DNA of 64,000 nucleotides, taken from contig CALYLW010000070.1 of assembly GCA_944989445.1 (NCBI GenBank), positions 533,307 through 597,306 on the forward strand, read 5' to 3'. Positions 22,991 through 33,248 of the stretch are shown one piece after another. Source of the stretch: Ampullaceana balthica (lineage: Eukaryota > Mollusca > Gastropoda > Lymnaeidae). Position 1 is the stretch's first letter, and every line of letters begins with the position of its first letter. The notes under the pieces are model-generated. The model worked only from the letters and a program-made list of their open reading frames with translations. It was not told the DNA's origin and did no database searches. The position numbers were made by a program, and so were the translations under genes.

Positions 22991-23470
22991 CCCGTTGAGG
23001 GTCGGGTTACTCCGAAGCGACCTTTCTTCCCCCTCATTTTACTAGCAACGCCATTGACCGGTGCCGGGCCAGGAGTTCCAGTACGGATTAGCAAAAGGAA
23101 CCGCGAAGAAGGCAGCAGACGCCAGCTCTGAGGAAACCTCCCAGTGGATTCACACCCTAGGTAGGTCATTGATGATCCCCCGCTTAGCGGCGGTCCTAAC
23201 CATTGAGACTCGTGTGCTTTGCCGGGGTAGCGCCAAAGTGGTAGCGGGTCGTAGTAGGGAATTCCACCCCTCATTGTGATGTCAATTTAGTGGGAGGCAT
23301 TTTCGACTTTCTGTCTTGGATTCCCAGGTGGCCGCTTCAGAAGTGACCGCTTCCGGTGGGGTTTCTCAGCTGTTACATCCCTTTGGGGGCCAGATAGCTA
23401 AGAGGGTCTTCCGGAAAGACCCATAAAGAGCATTAGGCTCGGGGATACTGATTTTCTTCCACATGTAGGT
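22991..23470. other. GC-rich segment of unknown origin
   Basis: A sharply GC-richer block abuts the integrase remnant. The minus strand is open over 23041-23274 in the frame of the integrase piece (for example GGIPYYDPLPLWRYPG), but I recognise no family. It could be the 5' UTR of a LINE or a SINE body. No terminal repeats were found. Confidence 0.3.
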
Positions 23471-24396
23471 TCATCAAGTTCATTGTCAACAGATGAATGC
23501 ATGGAAAGTGGACAATCCAACGTGTGCGAAATCCAACAAGATTGACCGTACTGTTTTAAGAGTAACATATGTACAAATGAATTGTGCTGAATTAAAAATA
23601 AAAATGATTTGTGCTACAGGAAGGGAGGTTTCTTTTGAATGTCTTAAGACGCCGCGTCATCGAATGCAAACCGAGCTACAGATAAAGGTACGGAAATACG
23701 ACAAGCAACGTTGGCGAAGTCAAATGATGTTTACTCTTTCCCTCTTCTTTTAAACGGCCCCAAACTCAAAATAATTCAACATAATGATTCAATTAATAGC
23801 GAGGTCAAGGAATAATAAATGTTCGGTAGCGTTTCAAAGCAACAACTATAGTGCTGAAATTATTATTTTTTAAATAATCAATTCATTTATTGCTTTAATG
23901 AGTCAATTTTGAAATTTAAAAAAAACGCTGGTTCCATCTTACTTGTATAGACTGTAATTTTTGATAAAAAGTGACCATCCTATCAGACATCGTAATAAAA
24001 GAAATCATATTATTATTATTATTATTATTTTATTGTAAACAAAACATCGTTCCTACTTAAGAAATGAGTTTCACGTCTCTGGCAAAGATAAAACGCCAAT
24101 AGAATTTCTAATTAGTCATTCATCCATTTTTACCATATATCCTCATGTTGTCAAAGGGGTATATTCTGGCCTGGGGGTATATTTTTCCTAGGCCGCCAGT
24201 TTAACCCCCGGGGTATATTCTGGTCAGGGGTTTAATCTGGCCTGTTACACCGGTAGACGTTTCTTTGCGTTAAGTCTTTTCATGAATTATCTTTTTGGCC
24301 TGGGATGCCGCAAGTTCAATCCCGTAGTACAGTTAATGCATGAGCGAGGAACCAATGTACTATGTAGTTTATTTTGAACCTTTATTTCTTGGTTAC
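23471..24396. other. AT-rich spacer
   Basis: Contains an (ATT)n tract at about 24008-24030 and a local GGGGTATATTCTGG duplication at 24155-24240. No gene. Confidence 0.4.
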
Positions 24397-24399
24397 ATG

Positions 24400-24798
24400 G
24401 GGGCCGTCCATAAATGACGCCACGCCACACAATTGTGACGATTTCTGACGAGTGGGGATAGATGCTTAAGAAATGTAACGTAATATCAAAACGCACAATT
24501 TTAAATCAAAGTTCCAATTAAATATTTGATTGCTTTACAATTTACTTAATTACGTTTTACTTGGCTTCACGCGTGCTACGATATTAGAGTGCAGCCTTAC
24601 ACTAAATACATACTTTAATGACAAAAAAGTGATTTCAAACATGCTTATTTTAAAAAAGAAATGCGGCATTTTTTTTTGGTGGGGAAGCTTTGTGACCTCA
24701 TATTGGAGGGGGTTCTGAGTTTTTGTGACGACGTGTGACGAGGGGGGGGGGCGGTAAAAATCGGCAAAAATCGCGTGACGTCATTTATGGACGGCCCC
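24400..24798. mobile_element. MITE family G, 399-bp copy
   Basis: Ends GGGGCCGTCCATAAATGACG and CATTTATGGACGGCCCC, with a 3-bp TSD ATG (24397-24399 and 24799-24801). This is the compact form of the family expanded at 8181-9971. The ORFs inside are not genes. Confidence 0.85.
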
Positions 24799-25017
24799 AT
24801 GCTAAAAAATCTGCTTTACAAATATGAAAATCATCACAAAAATAGTACCAATTATAGCCAACCTGATTACCAAATTATTACAATGTCTTAAGGAACCCTA
24901 AACTCATAATTAATAATTATAGATCATTGAAATTAATTGAAAACAGTATCCTAATAGCTACTTGAGTTTGTAAAGACAAACGCACACACAAAAAAGAAAC
25001 CAAGAAGCGCAACTGAA

Positions 25018-25082
25018 ACTCGAACCCTAAACCTGCAGCACAACAGCCCTATACACTACCATGAGACCGGTGTGTTCAATAT
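25018..25082 (-). repeat. tRNA-derived sequence, probable SINE head
   Basis: On the minus strand, TGGTAGTGTATAGGGC resembles a pol III A box and GGGTTCGAGTTTC a B box, about 35 bases apart as in tRNA-related SINEs. The acceptor stem does not pair and the anticodon arm is poor, so a functional tRNA is unlikely. Confidence 0.45.
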
Positions 25083-25220
25083 AAAAAATATATATATTTT
25101 TATCCTATATGGCAATTTTTGTAATTTCTGGTGTTGGTTTTATTTGATTGGCTGAACACCAATAGCTCTGCTGCGGTTATTGGTACCCAACTACCATTTG
25201 CTCTCTACAAGCTATTGGTA

Positions 25221-27664
25221 TGTATGGCATCTGTCCGTCTACGAAAGACGATAGATTTATCTTTATTATCTGCAGCTCTTGGTGTGGCTGATGAGACCAA
25301 TCCTTGAGTGGCAGTCTCTTCTGCATGACACACACACGAAAGCAGTGGGGCAGTGTTTCCTGGCCTTTCTCCTCGCTCTTTTCCCGACTGCTTCTGCCCT
25401 AGTTTGCTCCTCTGCTCTTAGTGATCCTTCTTTCACTATAGGCCGCCACATGGACCTATCCTCTGCCAGGTTTTCCCAGTTTTGTATATCAATGTTGGCT
25501 ACTTTCATGTCTCTCTTGCATATGTCCACGTATCTGAGACATGGCCGACCAACCGACCTTTTCCCTGTCGCCAGCTCGCTGTAGAGCACATCCTTGGGTA
25601 TGCGACCACTTTGCATCCTCTTGACGTGTCCAAGCCAACGGAGGCGTCTTTGGCTTAGTATTGCTGCAATACTACTCATGCTTGCTTGAGCCAGGACCTC
25701 TGTGTTGGGGACTTTCTCTTGCCATTTGATGTCTAGGATGCGGCGCAGGCATCTGAGGTGGAAGCTATTGAGCCTTCTTTCATGCCTGGTATAGGTGGTC
25801 CAAGACTCGCATCCATAGAGGAGTGTGCTCAGTACGCAGGCCTGGTATACCTGCAGCTTAGTCCTTGCTGTGAGCTTGGCATTGGACCAGACTCTTTTGT
25901 ACAGTCTAGCCATAACAGTTGCTGCCTTCCCTATCCTACTACTTATCTCATCTTCCAGTGAGAGGGTGCTCGAGATGTTTGATCCCAGATAAGTAAAACT
26001 GTCAACAGCATCCAAGTTGTAGTCGTCAATGGTGATAGTCGGGAGAGAGGCAGCATCCTGTGTCATAATGTTGGTTTTCTTTATACTTATGGTCAGACCA
26101 AACTCTTTGCAGGCAGTGGAGAAACTGGATACAAGGTTCTGCAGGCCGTCTGCTGTGTGGGATATTAAGGCGGCATCGTCTGCAAATAAGAGCTCATGCA
26201 GCAAAATCTTCTTTATTTTGGTCTTGGCTTTAAGTCGGGCAATATTGAATAATCTCCCGTCAGCTCTGGTGTGTATGTATATCCCCTCGCTGTTGTTCTT
26301 GAAGGCATACTGGAGTAAGATGGAAAAGAATATTGCGAATAGAGTAGGTGCCAACACGCAGCCTTGCTTTACTCCACTACTTACTGGGAAAGCCTTGGAG
26401 GTGGCACCGTTATAGCACACTGTGCCCTGCATGTTTTCGTGGAATTGCTTGATGATGTTAAGCAGATGTGTAGGGCAGCCTATTTTTACTAAGATCTGGA
26501 AAAGGCCGCTTCTGCTGACAAGATCAAAAGCTTTAGTTAGGTCGACGAACGCGATGTATAGAGGCATATGTTGCTCCCTGCATTTCTCCTGCAGCTGGCG
26601 CAGAGAGAAGATCATGTCTATGGTTGATCTTCCGGCTCGAAAGCCGCACTGCGAATCTGGGAGTACACGCGATGCTAGGGTCTGCAGGCGTGTTAATGCA
26701 ACTCGGGCGAACCCCTTTCCAACTATACTGAGGAGAGAGATTCCACGATAGTTGTTGCAGTCACTCTTGTCTCCTTTGTTTTTATACAGTGTAACGATGT
26801 TGGCATCTTTTAACTCCTGTGGTATCTGCCCCTGTTCCCAGCACAGAGTGAGGAGGTCATGCAAAGGTTGTAAAAGTATTTCTTTTCCACATTTGAGAAC
26901 TTCTGGTGGAATTCCATCATTACCAGGGGCTTTCCCGCAGGCTAGGCAATATATGGCTCTACTTAGCTCGACCATTGTGGGTAGGCTATCGAGCTCTTCC
27001 ATGACCGGCAGGTCTGGGACATCGTCCAGGGCAGCAGTTGAGACATGGTTTATAGTTGCGTACAATTCCAGGTAGTGCTCGATCCACCGTTTGAGTTGCT
27101 TGTCCCGATCAGTGATAATTTCCCATGCTTTTGACATTAAGGGTGCTGTCTTGGAGGTCAGAGGGCCTGTTGCTTGTTTTATATTCTCGTACATAGCCTT
27201 TGTATCGCCTCTATCAGCAGCTGACTGTATGCTGGAACTTAGATTGATCCAGTACGTGTTAGCGTAGTCGCGAGCTGCCTCCTGGGCATTTTTCTTGGCG
27301 CTCTTAAGGGAATGTAGAGTTTCTGGGCAAGGCCTGTCTTTATAGGCTAAAAGAGCCTTTCTTTTTACATCGGTGACATGCTTCATTTCCTCCCAGTGGG
27401 CCTCAAACCAGTCTGCACTTTTGCGTTCTCTCTTGCCGAATGCCGCAATAGCTGAGCCATATATGGTGTCCCGCAGATGTGACCACTTGGACTCAATAGT
27501 GTCTACTGGTGGCATTTGTACAAGAGCTTCTTTTAGTCTCTGGATGTATTCTGCTGTTCTCTCTGGATTCTTGGTGGAGCAGATGCCTATGCGTGGTTTT
27601 CCCTTGTTTTGGTTGCGGTACAATTTCTTTGGCAGTAACCTTACCTTGCTAGCCACTAAGGAGT
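25221..27664 (-). mobile_element. 5'-truncated LINE with intact RT ORF
   Basis: Bounded by a perfect 10-bp TSD GCTATTGGTA (25211-25220 and 27665-27674). The element is read right to left and ends after the ORF in a roughly 45-nt tail containing CTTTCGTAGACGGACAG, without poly(A). The endonuclease part of ORF2 is missing, consistent with premature termination of reverse transcription. Confidence 0.88.
25266..27656 (-). CDS. LINE ORF2, reverse transcriptase with C-terminal zinc finger
   Basis: An uninterrupted 796-codon ORF. Residues 1-230 are the helical linker that follows the APE endonuclease. The RT domain spans about 235-510: APGNDGIPPEVLK, NNYRGISLLSIVGK, GFRAGRSTIDM, motif A AFVDLTKAFD (about 370), motif B GVKQGCVLAPTLF (about 430) and motif C LLFADDAAL (about 490). 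The thumb carries FTYLGSNIS and LLYGCESWTTY. The C-terminus has CVSCRRDCHSRIGLISHTKS, a zinc-finger-like CxxC..H motif shared with the LINE at 14719. The protein would copy element RNA at nicked DNA, but this copy lacks its endonuclease. The lack of stops indicates a young insertion. All plus-strand ORFs across it are shadows. Confidence 0.9.
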   Translation of the reverse strand: MASKVRLLPKKLYRNQNKGKPRIGICSTKNPERTAEYIQRLKEALVQMPPVDTIESKWSHLRDTIYGSAIAAFGKRERKSADWFEAHWEEMKHVTDVKRKALLAYKDRPCPETLHSLKSAKKNAQEAARDYANTYWINLSSSIQSAADRGDTKAMYENIKQATGPLTSKTAPLMSKAWEIITDRDKQLKRWIEHYLELYATINHVSTAALDDVPDLPVMEELDSLPTMVELSRAIYCLACGKAPGNDGIPPEVLKCGKEILLQPLHDLLTLCWEQGQIPQELKDANIVTLYKNKGDKSDCNNYRGISLLSIVGKGFARVALTRLQTLASRVLPDSQCGFRAGRSTIDMIFSLRQLQEKCREQHMPLYIAFVDLTKAFDLVSRSGLFQILVKIGCPTHLLNIIKQFHENMQGTVCYNGATSKAFPVSSGVKQGCVLAPTLFAIFFSILLQYAFKNNSEGIYIHTRADGRLFNIARLKAKTKIKKILLHELLFADDAALISHTADGLQNLVSSFSTACKEFGLTISIKKTNIMTQDAASLPTITIDDYNLDAVDSFTYLGSNISSTLSLEDEISSRIGKAATVMARLYKRVWSNAKLTARTKLQVYQACVLSTLLYGCESWTTYTRHERRLNSFHLRCLRRILDIKWQEKVPNTEVLAQASMSSIAAILSQRRLRWLGHVKRMQSGRIPKDVLYSELATGKRSVGRPCLRYVDICKRDMKVANIDIQNWENLAEDRSMWRPIVKEGSLRAEEQTRAEAVGKRARRKARKHCPTAFVCVSCRRDCHSRIGLISHTKSCR

Positions 27665-27674
27665 GCTATTGGTA

Positions 27675-27967
27675 GCTGAGTACTATATCATATAGAATAG
27701 GACTGCGATAAAGCTTTTAAATTTAATAGAAAATACACAAACAAATTGTGCAAAGAAAACAATAAATTTGAGCTGTATTATTAAACTAACATGACAGTAA
27801 ACATTTCGGCTAATGCCTTCATCAGTACAATAAACATAAAGTTTGTATGTGATTGTATTGAGTATATTATGGATTCTTATTAAGCAATGGAAGTATACTA
27901 GAGTTTTTGATCCAACAAAGTATGGGATTTGTTTGGGGATAATTGATTCATTGAAAAACTGGTTGCC
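27675..27967. other. AT-rich spacer
   Basis: No gene. The minus strand at about 27797-27825 has CTGATGAAGGC, ATTA, GCCGAAA, a short hairpin motif discussed in the findings. Confidence 0.35.
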
Positions 27968-28344
27968 TAAGGGGCTATCCATATATTACGTACGCAAGGA
28001 GGGAGAGGGGGGTCTTAAATTAACGGCATTTTGCGTACGGTGGGGGGAGGGGGGCCTCGACTGAATGTGTACGTACGCACAACAAATTTAATTTGCATAA
28101 CACTAAGCCTAGTAACGTAAACCGCTCTGGCTGCAAACGGCATTCGAGACCGACTGAGTTAGAACTGATATGCAATAATGTTTTATAATTTATTGCAAAC
28201 GAAATTTTGAACTTTTAATTACTTGGTAGTAATTAACATTTGATTCAGACCAAACGTTTACGCATTACTAAAATATATCCGTCTTGAAATTAGATAAAGT
28301 TTCTCTTTCGCCCACCGGTGCCTTAGCCGTTATAAACACACAAC

Positions 28345-28747
28345 GTAACGGCGATTTCACGCACCTAGGAGGAAGGGGGGGGCGGTCTACATATTTGTGA
28401 CGTTGGGGAAGGGGATGTTAGAGAAATGTGACGTCACATCAAACTCGCAACTTTAAATAAAAGTTCCACTTAAATATGTGATTTGTTACATGGCGTTTTA
28501 CATGACTTCAAGCGTGTTGCGATATTAGAATGCAGTCCTACACTAAATAAATACTTAAATGACAAAAAGTGATTTGAAACATGCTAATTTTCAAATTTAA
28601 AAAAAAATTGGGGTGGGGGGGGGAAGGGGCATTTTGTGACGTCATATTGGAAAAAAAGGGGGGTCTCACTTTTTGTGACGACGCGTGACGAGGTGAGGGG
28701 GGATAAAAATCGGCCATAATCGTGGGACATCATTAATGGACGGCCCC
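28345..28747. mobile_element. MITE family G fragment
   Basis: The right end TAATGGACGGCCCC closes at 28747. The left terminal repeat has been eroded to ATTTCACGCACCTAGG. Nested inside the family T MITE. Confidence 0.65.
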
Positions 28748-28754
28748 AAAGATT

Positions 28755-29054
28755 TGACAACCCGCCCCCCCCAAAAAAAAGACACATTTTTTAATTGAAA
28801 ATTAGCATGTTGCAAATCACTTTTTTGTCATTTAAGTTTAACTATTTTTTTAGTGTAAGGCTACACTCTAATATCGTAGCACGTGTAAATCCATTGAAAA
28901 CGTCATTAAATAAATTGCAAGCAATCAAATATTTTAGTGCGCTTTTTGATGTGATGTCACATTTCTTAAACACCCACTTCCCCCTCGTCATTAATGTGTG
29001 ACCCCCTCCCTCGCCCTCTTTTTAGGTGTGTGACGTAGTTTATGGACGGCTTCA
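28755..29054. mobile_element. Second MITE family G fragment, partly inverted
   Basis: Positions 28763-28830 are the inverse of the 28565-28620 interior, and 29037-29054 is a decayed right end TTTATGGACGGC. The arrangement beside the previous copy suggests nested or foldback insertion. Confidence 0.55.
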
Positions 29055-29232
29055 AAGAGTAAAACCAATATCTTCTGACTCCGGCTTAAAATTTATTTTT
29101 TCATAAAAGGGGGTAGGGGTGAGCGAATTTGTACGTACGCATGGGGGGGGGGTCCCGAAAATGTACGGGATGCAACAGGGGGGGTACAAAAATGCGAATT
29201 TTTTGCGTATGTAATATCTGGATGGCCCCTAA

Positions 29233-29630
29233 ATGCAATGGTATCAAACTGGATATTGTAATGTAATCGAATTTAGTGTTCATATGGTAGCGATAAATTA
29301 TACCGTCAACGAGACCCTCTTATGCAACGGGTTAGTACTGGGAGGTGCACACAAAAGACCCACATTGCAGTCCCGGGAAACGTTTTATATATTAACTTAT
29401 AGAAATAGAATTGAACTAAAAATCAGTTTTCATTTGCCTGCAATTAGTTTTCTTTACTGAACGTCACCTACTCCATTTTTAAGTTCAATATGTATTGAAA
29501 ATTGTAATTAAATTATCTCTTTCAACTTTAATTTTATTAATTTTTACATGCATCAGTTGAATTGCTTTTATGATACTATTTTTAATTGAATCATATTTGT
29601 TTACTTATCTCAACTCTTTATTTTATTCAG
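29233..29630. other. Spacer upstream of the host gene
   Basis: AT-rich, no recognised repeat. The pyrimidine-rich stretch ending TTATTTTATTCAG at 29630 is the splice acceptor of the first coding exon, so a 5' non-coding exon probably lies further upstream. No promoter could be identified. Confidence 0.35.
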
Positions 29631-29750
29631 ATTTGTGAAGTTCTCGCTTAAAATCATGATCTGCGCCATGAAGACATCATCTTCACTAAGTGTGGTTTTC
29701 TCTGTGCTATTCCTTATAGTCTTCGCCAAACTGGCCTGTGGCGAGAACCA
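29631..29750 (+). CDS. Host gene exon 1: signal peptide
   Basis: Acceptor TTTTATTCAG precedes 29631 and donor CA|GTGATT follows 29750. Translation can start at 29656 (MICAMK) or at the second ATG, 29668. The product begins MKTSSSLSVVFSVLFLIVFA, a clear signal peptide, then KLACGEN. Joined with exons 2-5 the protein reaches about 208 residues: signal peptide (1 to about 27), ectodomain (about 28-180, cysteines near 79, 104, 145, 162, 163 and 173, an NKS glycosylation sequon), and a membrane span (about 182-203). I do not recognise the family. The phase-2 end matches exon 2. It is the only multi-exon candidate in the window not explained by a transposon. Confidence 0.6.
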
Positions 29751-29869
29751 GTGATTCTAAATGCTTACTGATTGCCATGAATAACTAATCGCTTTTTGGC
29801 TTAACTTGCTTGTGATTTTGACAAGAACAACAACACCGTTATCATAGAGTACACAATCGATTTTAACAG

Positions 29870-29920
29870 CGACTTTGATTACGCAAATAAGTCGGCACCG
29901 GACTCTTTTGATCCATGGAA
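29870..29920 (+). CDS. Host gene exon 2
   Basis: Acceptor ATTTTAACAG at 29860-29869 is the only nearby AG that keeps the phase left by exon 1; donor AA|GTAAGG follows 29920. Encodes DFDYANKSAPDSFDPW, including the NKS sequon. The frame stays open upstream (29810-29869), so an earlier start of this exon cannot be excluded, but no AG there fits exon 1. Confidence 0.5.
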
Positions 29921-30005
29921 GTAAGGTTTTTATATTTGAGATCTAAAGTATAATTTTTAAAAAAAATAAAAAAATTATATTGCATTATATTGCCCCAAAC
30001 TGGCG

Positions 30006-30314
30006 TTGGAAACGTCTAAATATCTCATCTTGGTCTACCGGAGAAGCCTGATAAAACATTATATATTAAGTACCTTACTTTTTGTGCTACCCTATCCTCA
30101 TTTTCTACTGGACTACTTGGATTTCACCGCAGCTAAGTGTTTTTTTTATTATTTCGTTATATTCGTTTCATTTGTGTACTATTTGTCCGTTGAGGAAGGC
30201 TCTTTGCCGAAACGTTCGCTGGTGTGTTACGTCCTGTCAGGCCTACTAATACCCTGTTTTTATGTTATACATTTACCCTATCCTCGGTATGTTTACATCC
30301 GTAAATTGTGTTAA
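30006..30314 (+). other. Possible repeat-derived intronic block
   Basis: An open frame of 102 codons with no recognised domain lies in the intron between exons 2 and 3. It contains GAGGAAGGCTCTTTGCCGAAA near 30187, a hairpin motif also seen in another form near 27810, and is probably part of an old mobile element rather than a gene. Confidence 0.35.
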
Positions 30315-30595
30315 TTTTTTTACCCTTCTATCTAATTAATATACGAAGACCTATTATTTCACAGTTTTTTAAAAATAATATAGCCCAATAGTCGATTCAA
30401 ATAAACAGGTAAACACTAAACATCACTAATTATAAGGACTTAAACAGTTTTACTCAATCATGAAAATCTCTTTCATTCCTCTGTTTTTCGCGTCAGTTCC
30501 CTTTCTTTTTTTTTAGTGCGGCGCGGAGCGGTATTCACATAATGCAGTACGGTGCGGGTGAACACTGCTACAGTAATAACTAAAAAAAGTAATTA

Positions 30596-31135
30596 AACAT
30601 CCCATAAAAACAAAGTTTTTGATTATAAATCCCTTATATATGAGACATAACTAAAAGTATTGATTATGTTCAATATAATACGCACCGCGCGACAGACAAG
30701 CATAAACATTTACAGATCGGGAAAATATTATAAAAGTATGTTCAATATAATACGCACCGCATGACAGACTAGCATAAACATTTACCGATAGGGAATATAT
30801 TATAAAAAGTAAGTTCAACATAATACGCACCGTACCGCGTGACAGGAAAATATTAAAAAGGTTGTTAAATATAATACGCACCGTGTGCCAGACTAGCACA
30901 AAAATTTACATGTTACATAGAGGTACATAGAGATGAACTAAAAATTCATTAATTTAATCACGTTACATTCGATCGATCTTAAATTTTAATAAAATGCATT
31001 GTTAGGTGACAAAAGTCTAAGTGCAAAATTTCAGCTCGATAGCATCACGGGAAGTGGGTCATGTTTTACTTTTGTTTTTCCGCGGGACCAAGAGATCACG
31101 ACCGACAGACAAAATCGTGAAGTTAATATAAGGGA
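30596..31135 (+). repeat. R530 repeat, copy with internal subrepeats
   Basis: Starts CCCATAAAAACAAAGTTTTT and ends GTTAATATAAGGGATT. Between 30668 and 30900, TTCAATATAATACGCACCG is repeated about four times at 40-80 bp spacing, an expansion also seen at 57420-57600. Confidence 0.75.
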
Positions 31136-31667
31136 TTAAAAAATAATGACCCTTATACACAGTATTACAGTACACTTAAGATGTTTATTTAGTGCAGCAA
31201 TCTTGAATGAAATGCGCTTTAAAGCCACAATTTTTGTTTTGGAGAATAACATTAATTACTGACTTTAGATGTAACTTAAATGTAAGAAAAATTATTTAAG
31301 AACTAACTTTAATTTCTGTTTGATTTTTATTTCCTTCCAGGTGTCTTTTAAAAATGTGATTTTTTAATGATTAATTATTATATTTAATCACTTTCGTTTG
31401 TATTAAAATTAAAACAAATTAACAATGATTCTATGAGCAATCCACAATCATATGGTGTCGAAAGGAAAGATACCACTTAATTTTTTTGAATTGATTTTTA
31501 AAATCCTTATTCTGTTTATCTCATTTGGTAATTAAAAAATATATATTCTAGTAGTGAAAAATTAATTGCATTTTTTAGGATCTCTTGATAATATTTATTT
31601 TAAATGACCAAATAGAATATAACATTTTCTTTATTTGTATTTTGCACTTTGGAGTGATGTCACATAG

Positions 31668-31891
31668 CTTTATTGTGTTGTTTCAACTACTCAAAAGGTG
31701 GTATCGTACACAAGGGAAATACAGCTCTCAACTACAGTTATCTTTCGAGATTTACTGTGGACTTTTGAAAAATTTGCTTCGCTTCAGCATCAAGGAAATA
31801 ACTATTCATTTAAGTGTCAGTCCCCTTGGATGCTCTCACGCTATTGACTTTGAAGAGATAGAAGAACTTATATCAAATTTTCTTTTGAAAG
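31668..31891 (+). CDS. Host gene exon 3
   Basis: Acceptor GTCACATAG at 31659-31667, donor GAAAG|GTAAAA after 31891. Encodes FIVLFQLLKRWYRTQGKYSS, then cysteines in EIYCGLL and PLGCSH, and an acidic helix DFEEIEELISNFL. Phase 2 in and phase 1 out agree with exons 2 and 4. The reading frame is open about 80 bases further upstream, so a different acceptor is possible. Confidence 0.6.
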
Positions 31892-32246
31892 GTAAAAAAA
31901 AATAATATAAGATATAAACATTTCAAGACATACAAAGCGTTGCAGATGAGAGCTACAATTTTTCATATTATTGACACTAGTAAAAAAAATTATTTAAAAA
32001 AATAAAATTAATGGTTGAAAAAAATAAAATAAAAAATATGTTAGTATAAAAAATTTAGACTTGAAATGACATAAGTAATCAATAGCTCTTTTAGTTTAGT
32101 TAATTTATTTAAATTTATCATATAGGTTTATATGGAATAAAAATATATTTCTTTGAATTGTGATATTAACTTTGGTATTGATCATATTGCCAGTTACTGG
32201 TATCGCATCGAAAAGTATGCTGTGTGACTGCTCCACGTGGAAATAT

Positions 32247-32292
<46 letters not shown>

Positions 32293-32375
32293 AGAGAGAG
32301 AGAGAGAGAAAGATAAAGAGAGTGAGAGTGAAAGCGAGATAGGGAGAAAGCAGAGAAAGAAAGAGAGACAGCAAA
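32247..32375. repeat. (AG)n microsatellite
   Basis: Long GA dinucleotide tract with interruptions. The ORFs read through it on both strands are artefacts. Confidence 0.9.
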
Positions 32376-32819
32376 AACACCCTAGTATCAGGAAAATAAA
32401 ACATTGCATATGACTGAAAGTGGTACAATAACTAACATTCCTTTCTAGAAATTTTTAAAAACATATTTTTAATGGTAAAGGATGACACAAAACATTCAAA
32501 ACAGTGAATATAATTATTGTTATAAATTAGTGTAAAAACATTTGTTTAGTATCTGTGAATAATTTAATACAATTTAGATTGTACAGTCGTTAGAAGGTGT
32601 AAACTCTAAAAGACACAAATCTAAAAGAAACTAGATGTTCGCATTGTAATACATACAACTAAAATTTATAAATTCTAGCACTTTAACGATAACAAAAGTA
32701 AAATGACTAAATTAATAGACGCCATAAAAACATACACACTCAAAGCCAATAACGACTCAAATGTGCTTTTTTTTCAAATACATACTGCATTATTCTAATT
32801 TAACATCACATATATTTAG

Positions 32820-32931
32820 ACCTCCGGATTGATGGCAATGCACTGCAACATTCGTTCACCTACTCAGAAGATGTCGAGATTTGCACAGCGAGGCTTGGTG
32901 AAGCAGATTCTTGGGGCGCTCTCATTTACAA
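32820..32931 (+). CDS. Host gene exon 4
   Basis: Acceptor CATATATTTAG ends at 32819, donor AA|GTAAAC follows 32931. With the G left by exon 3 it reads D, LRIDGNALQHSFTYSEDVEI, CTARLGEADSWGALIY. Phase 1 in and 2 out agree with both neighbours, and neither alternative frame joins correctly. Predicted ectodomain. Confidence 0.65.
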
Positions 32932-33248
32932 GTAAACACTCCACAAGATTGGTGTTAGTTTTACATGCAAAAACATAATCGTTTTTTAACATAATCATTT
33001 TAAATATTAAATTTTAAATATATATTTTTTATTAATTTGCTTTTTGTGTTGATGTATAGACTATAGATGCATACTTCATAATGTAAAGTGTTGAATCAGA
33101 CCAATATTTATTTATTTATATTTTAAGATAGTGTGTATTTATCTCGTTTATATTCTTCTTCTTTTTTTCTTTTAATTGATTTATTTTAGTTTTATCTGGA
33201 AAAAAATATATTAATCAAGTGAATTTATTTATTCTGTAATATTTATAA

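Larger units (their letters stand above)
27971..29229. mobile_element. MITE family T (GGGGCTATCC ends) holding other MITEs
   Basis: Terminal inverted repeats GGGGCTATCCATATATTACG (27971) and TGTAATATCTGGATGGCCCC (to 29229), flanked by a 3-bp TSD TAA (27968-27970 and 29230-29232). TAA fits PIF/Harbinger-type targets, but no transposase is present. The subterminal ACGTACGCA repeats are G-rich. Two family G fragments are nested inside. Confidence 0.75.

Noticed and set aside
25279..27675. Plus-strand ORFs of 67-128 codons
   Set aside because: Antisense shadows of the intact LINE reverse transcriptase.
27805..27825. Functional hammerhead ribozyme
   Set aside because: The core has an extra base before stem II and no flanking complementary stems could be found; kept only as a low-interest observation.
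32105..32428. ORFs rich in Leu/Ser or Glu/Arg
   Set aside because: Translation of the (AG)n microsatellite.
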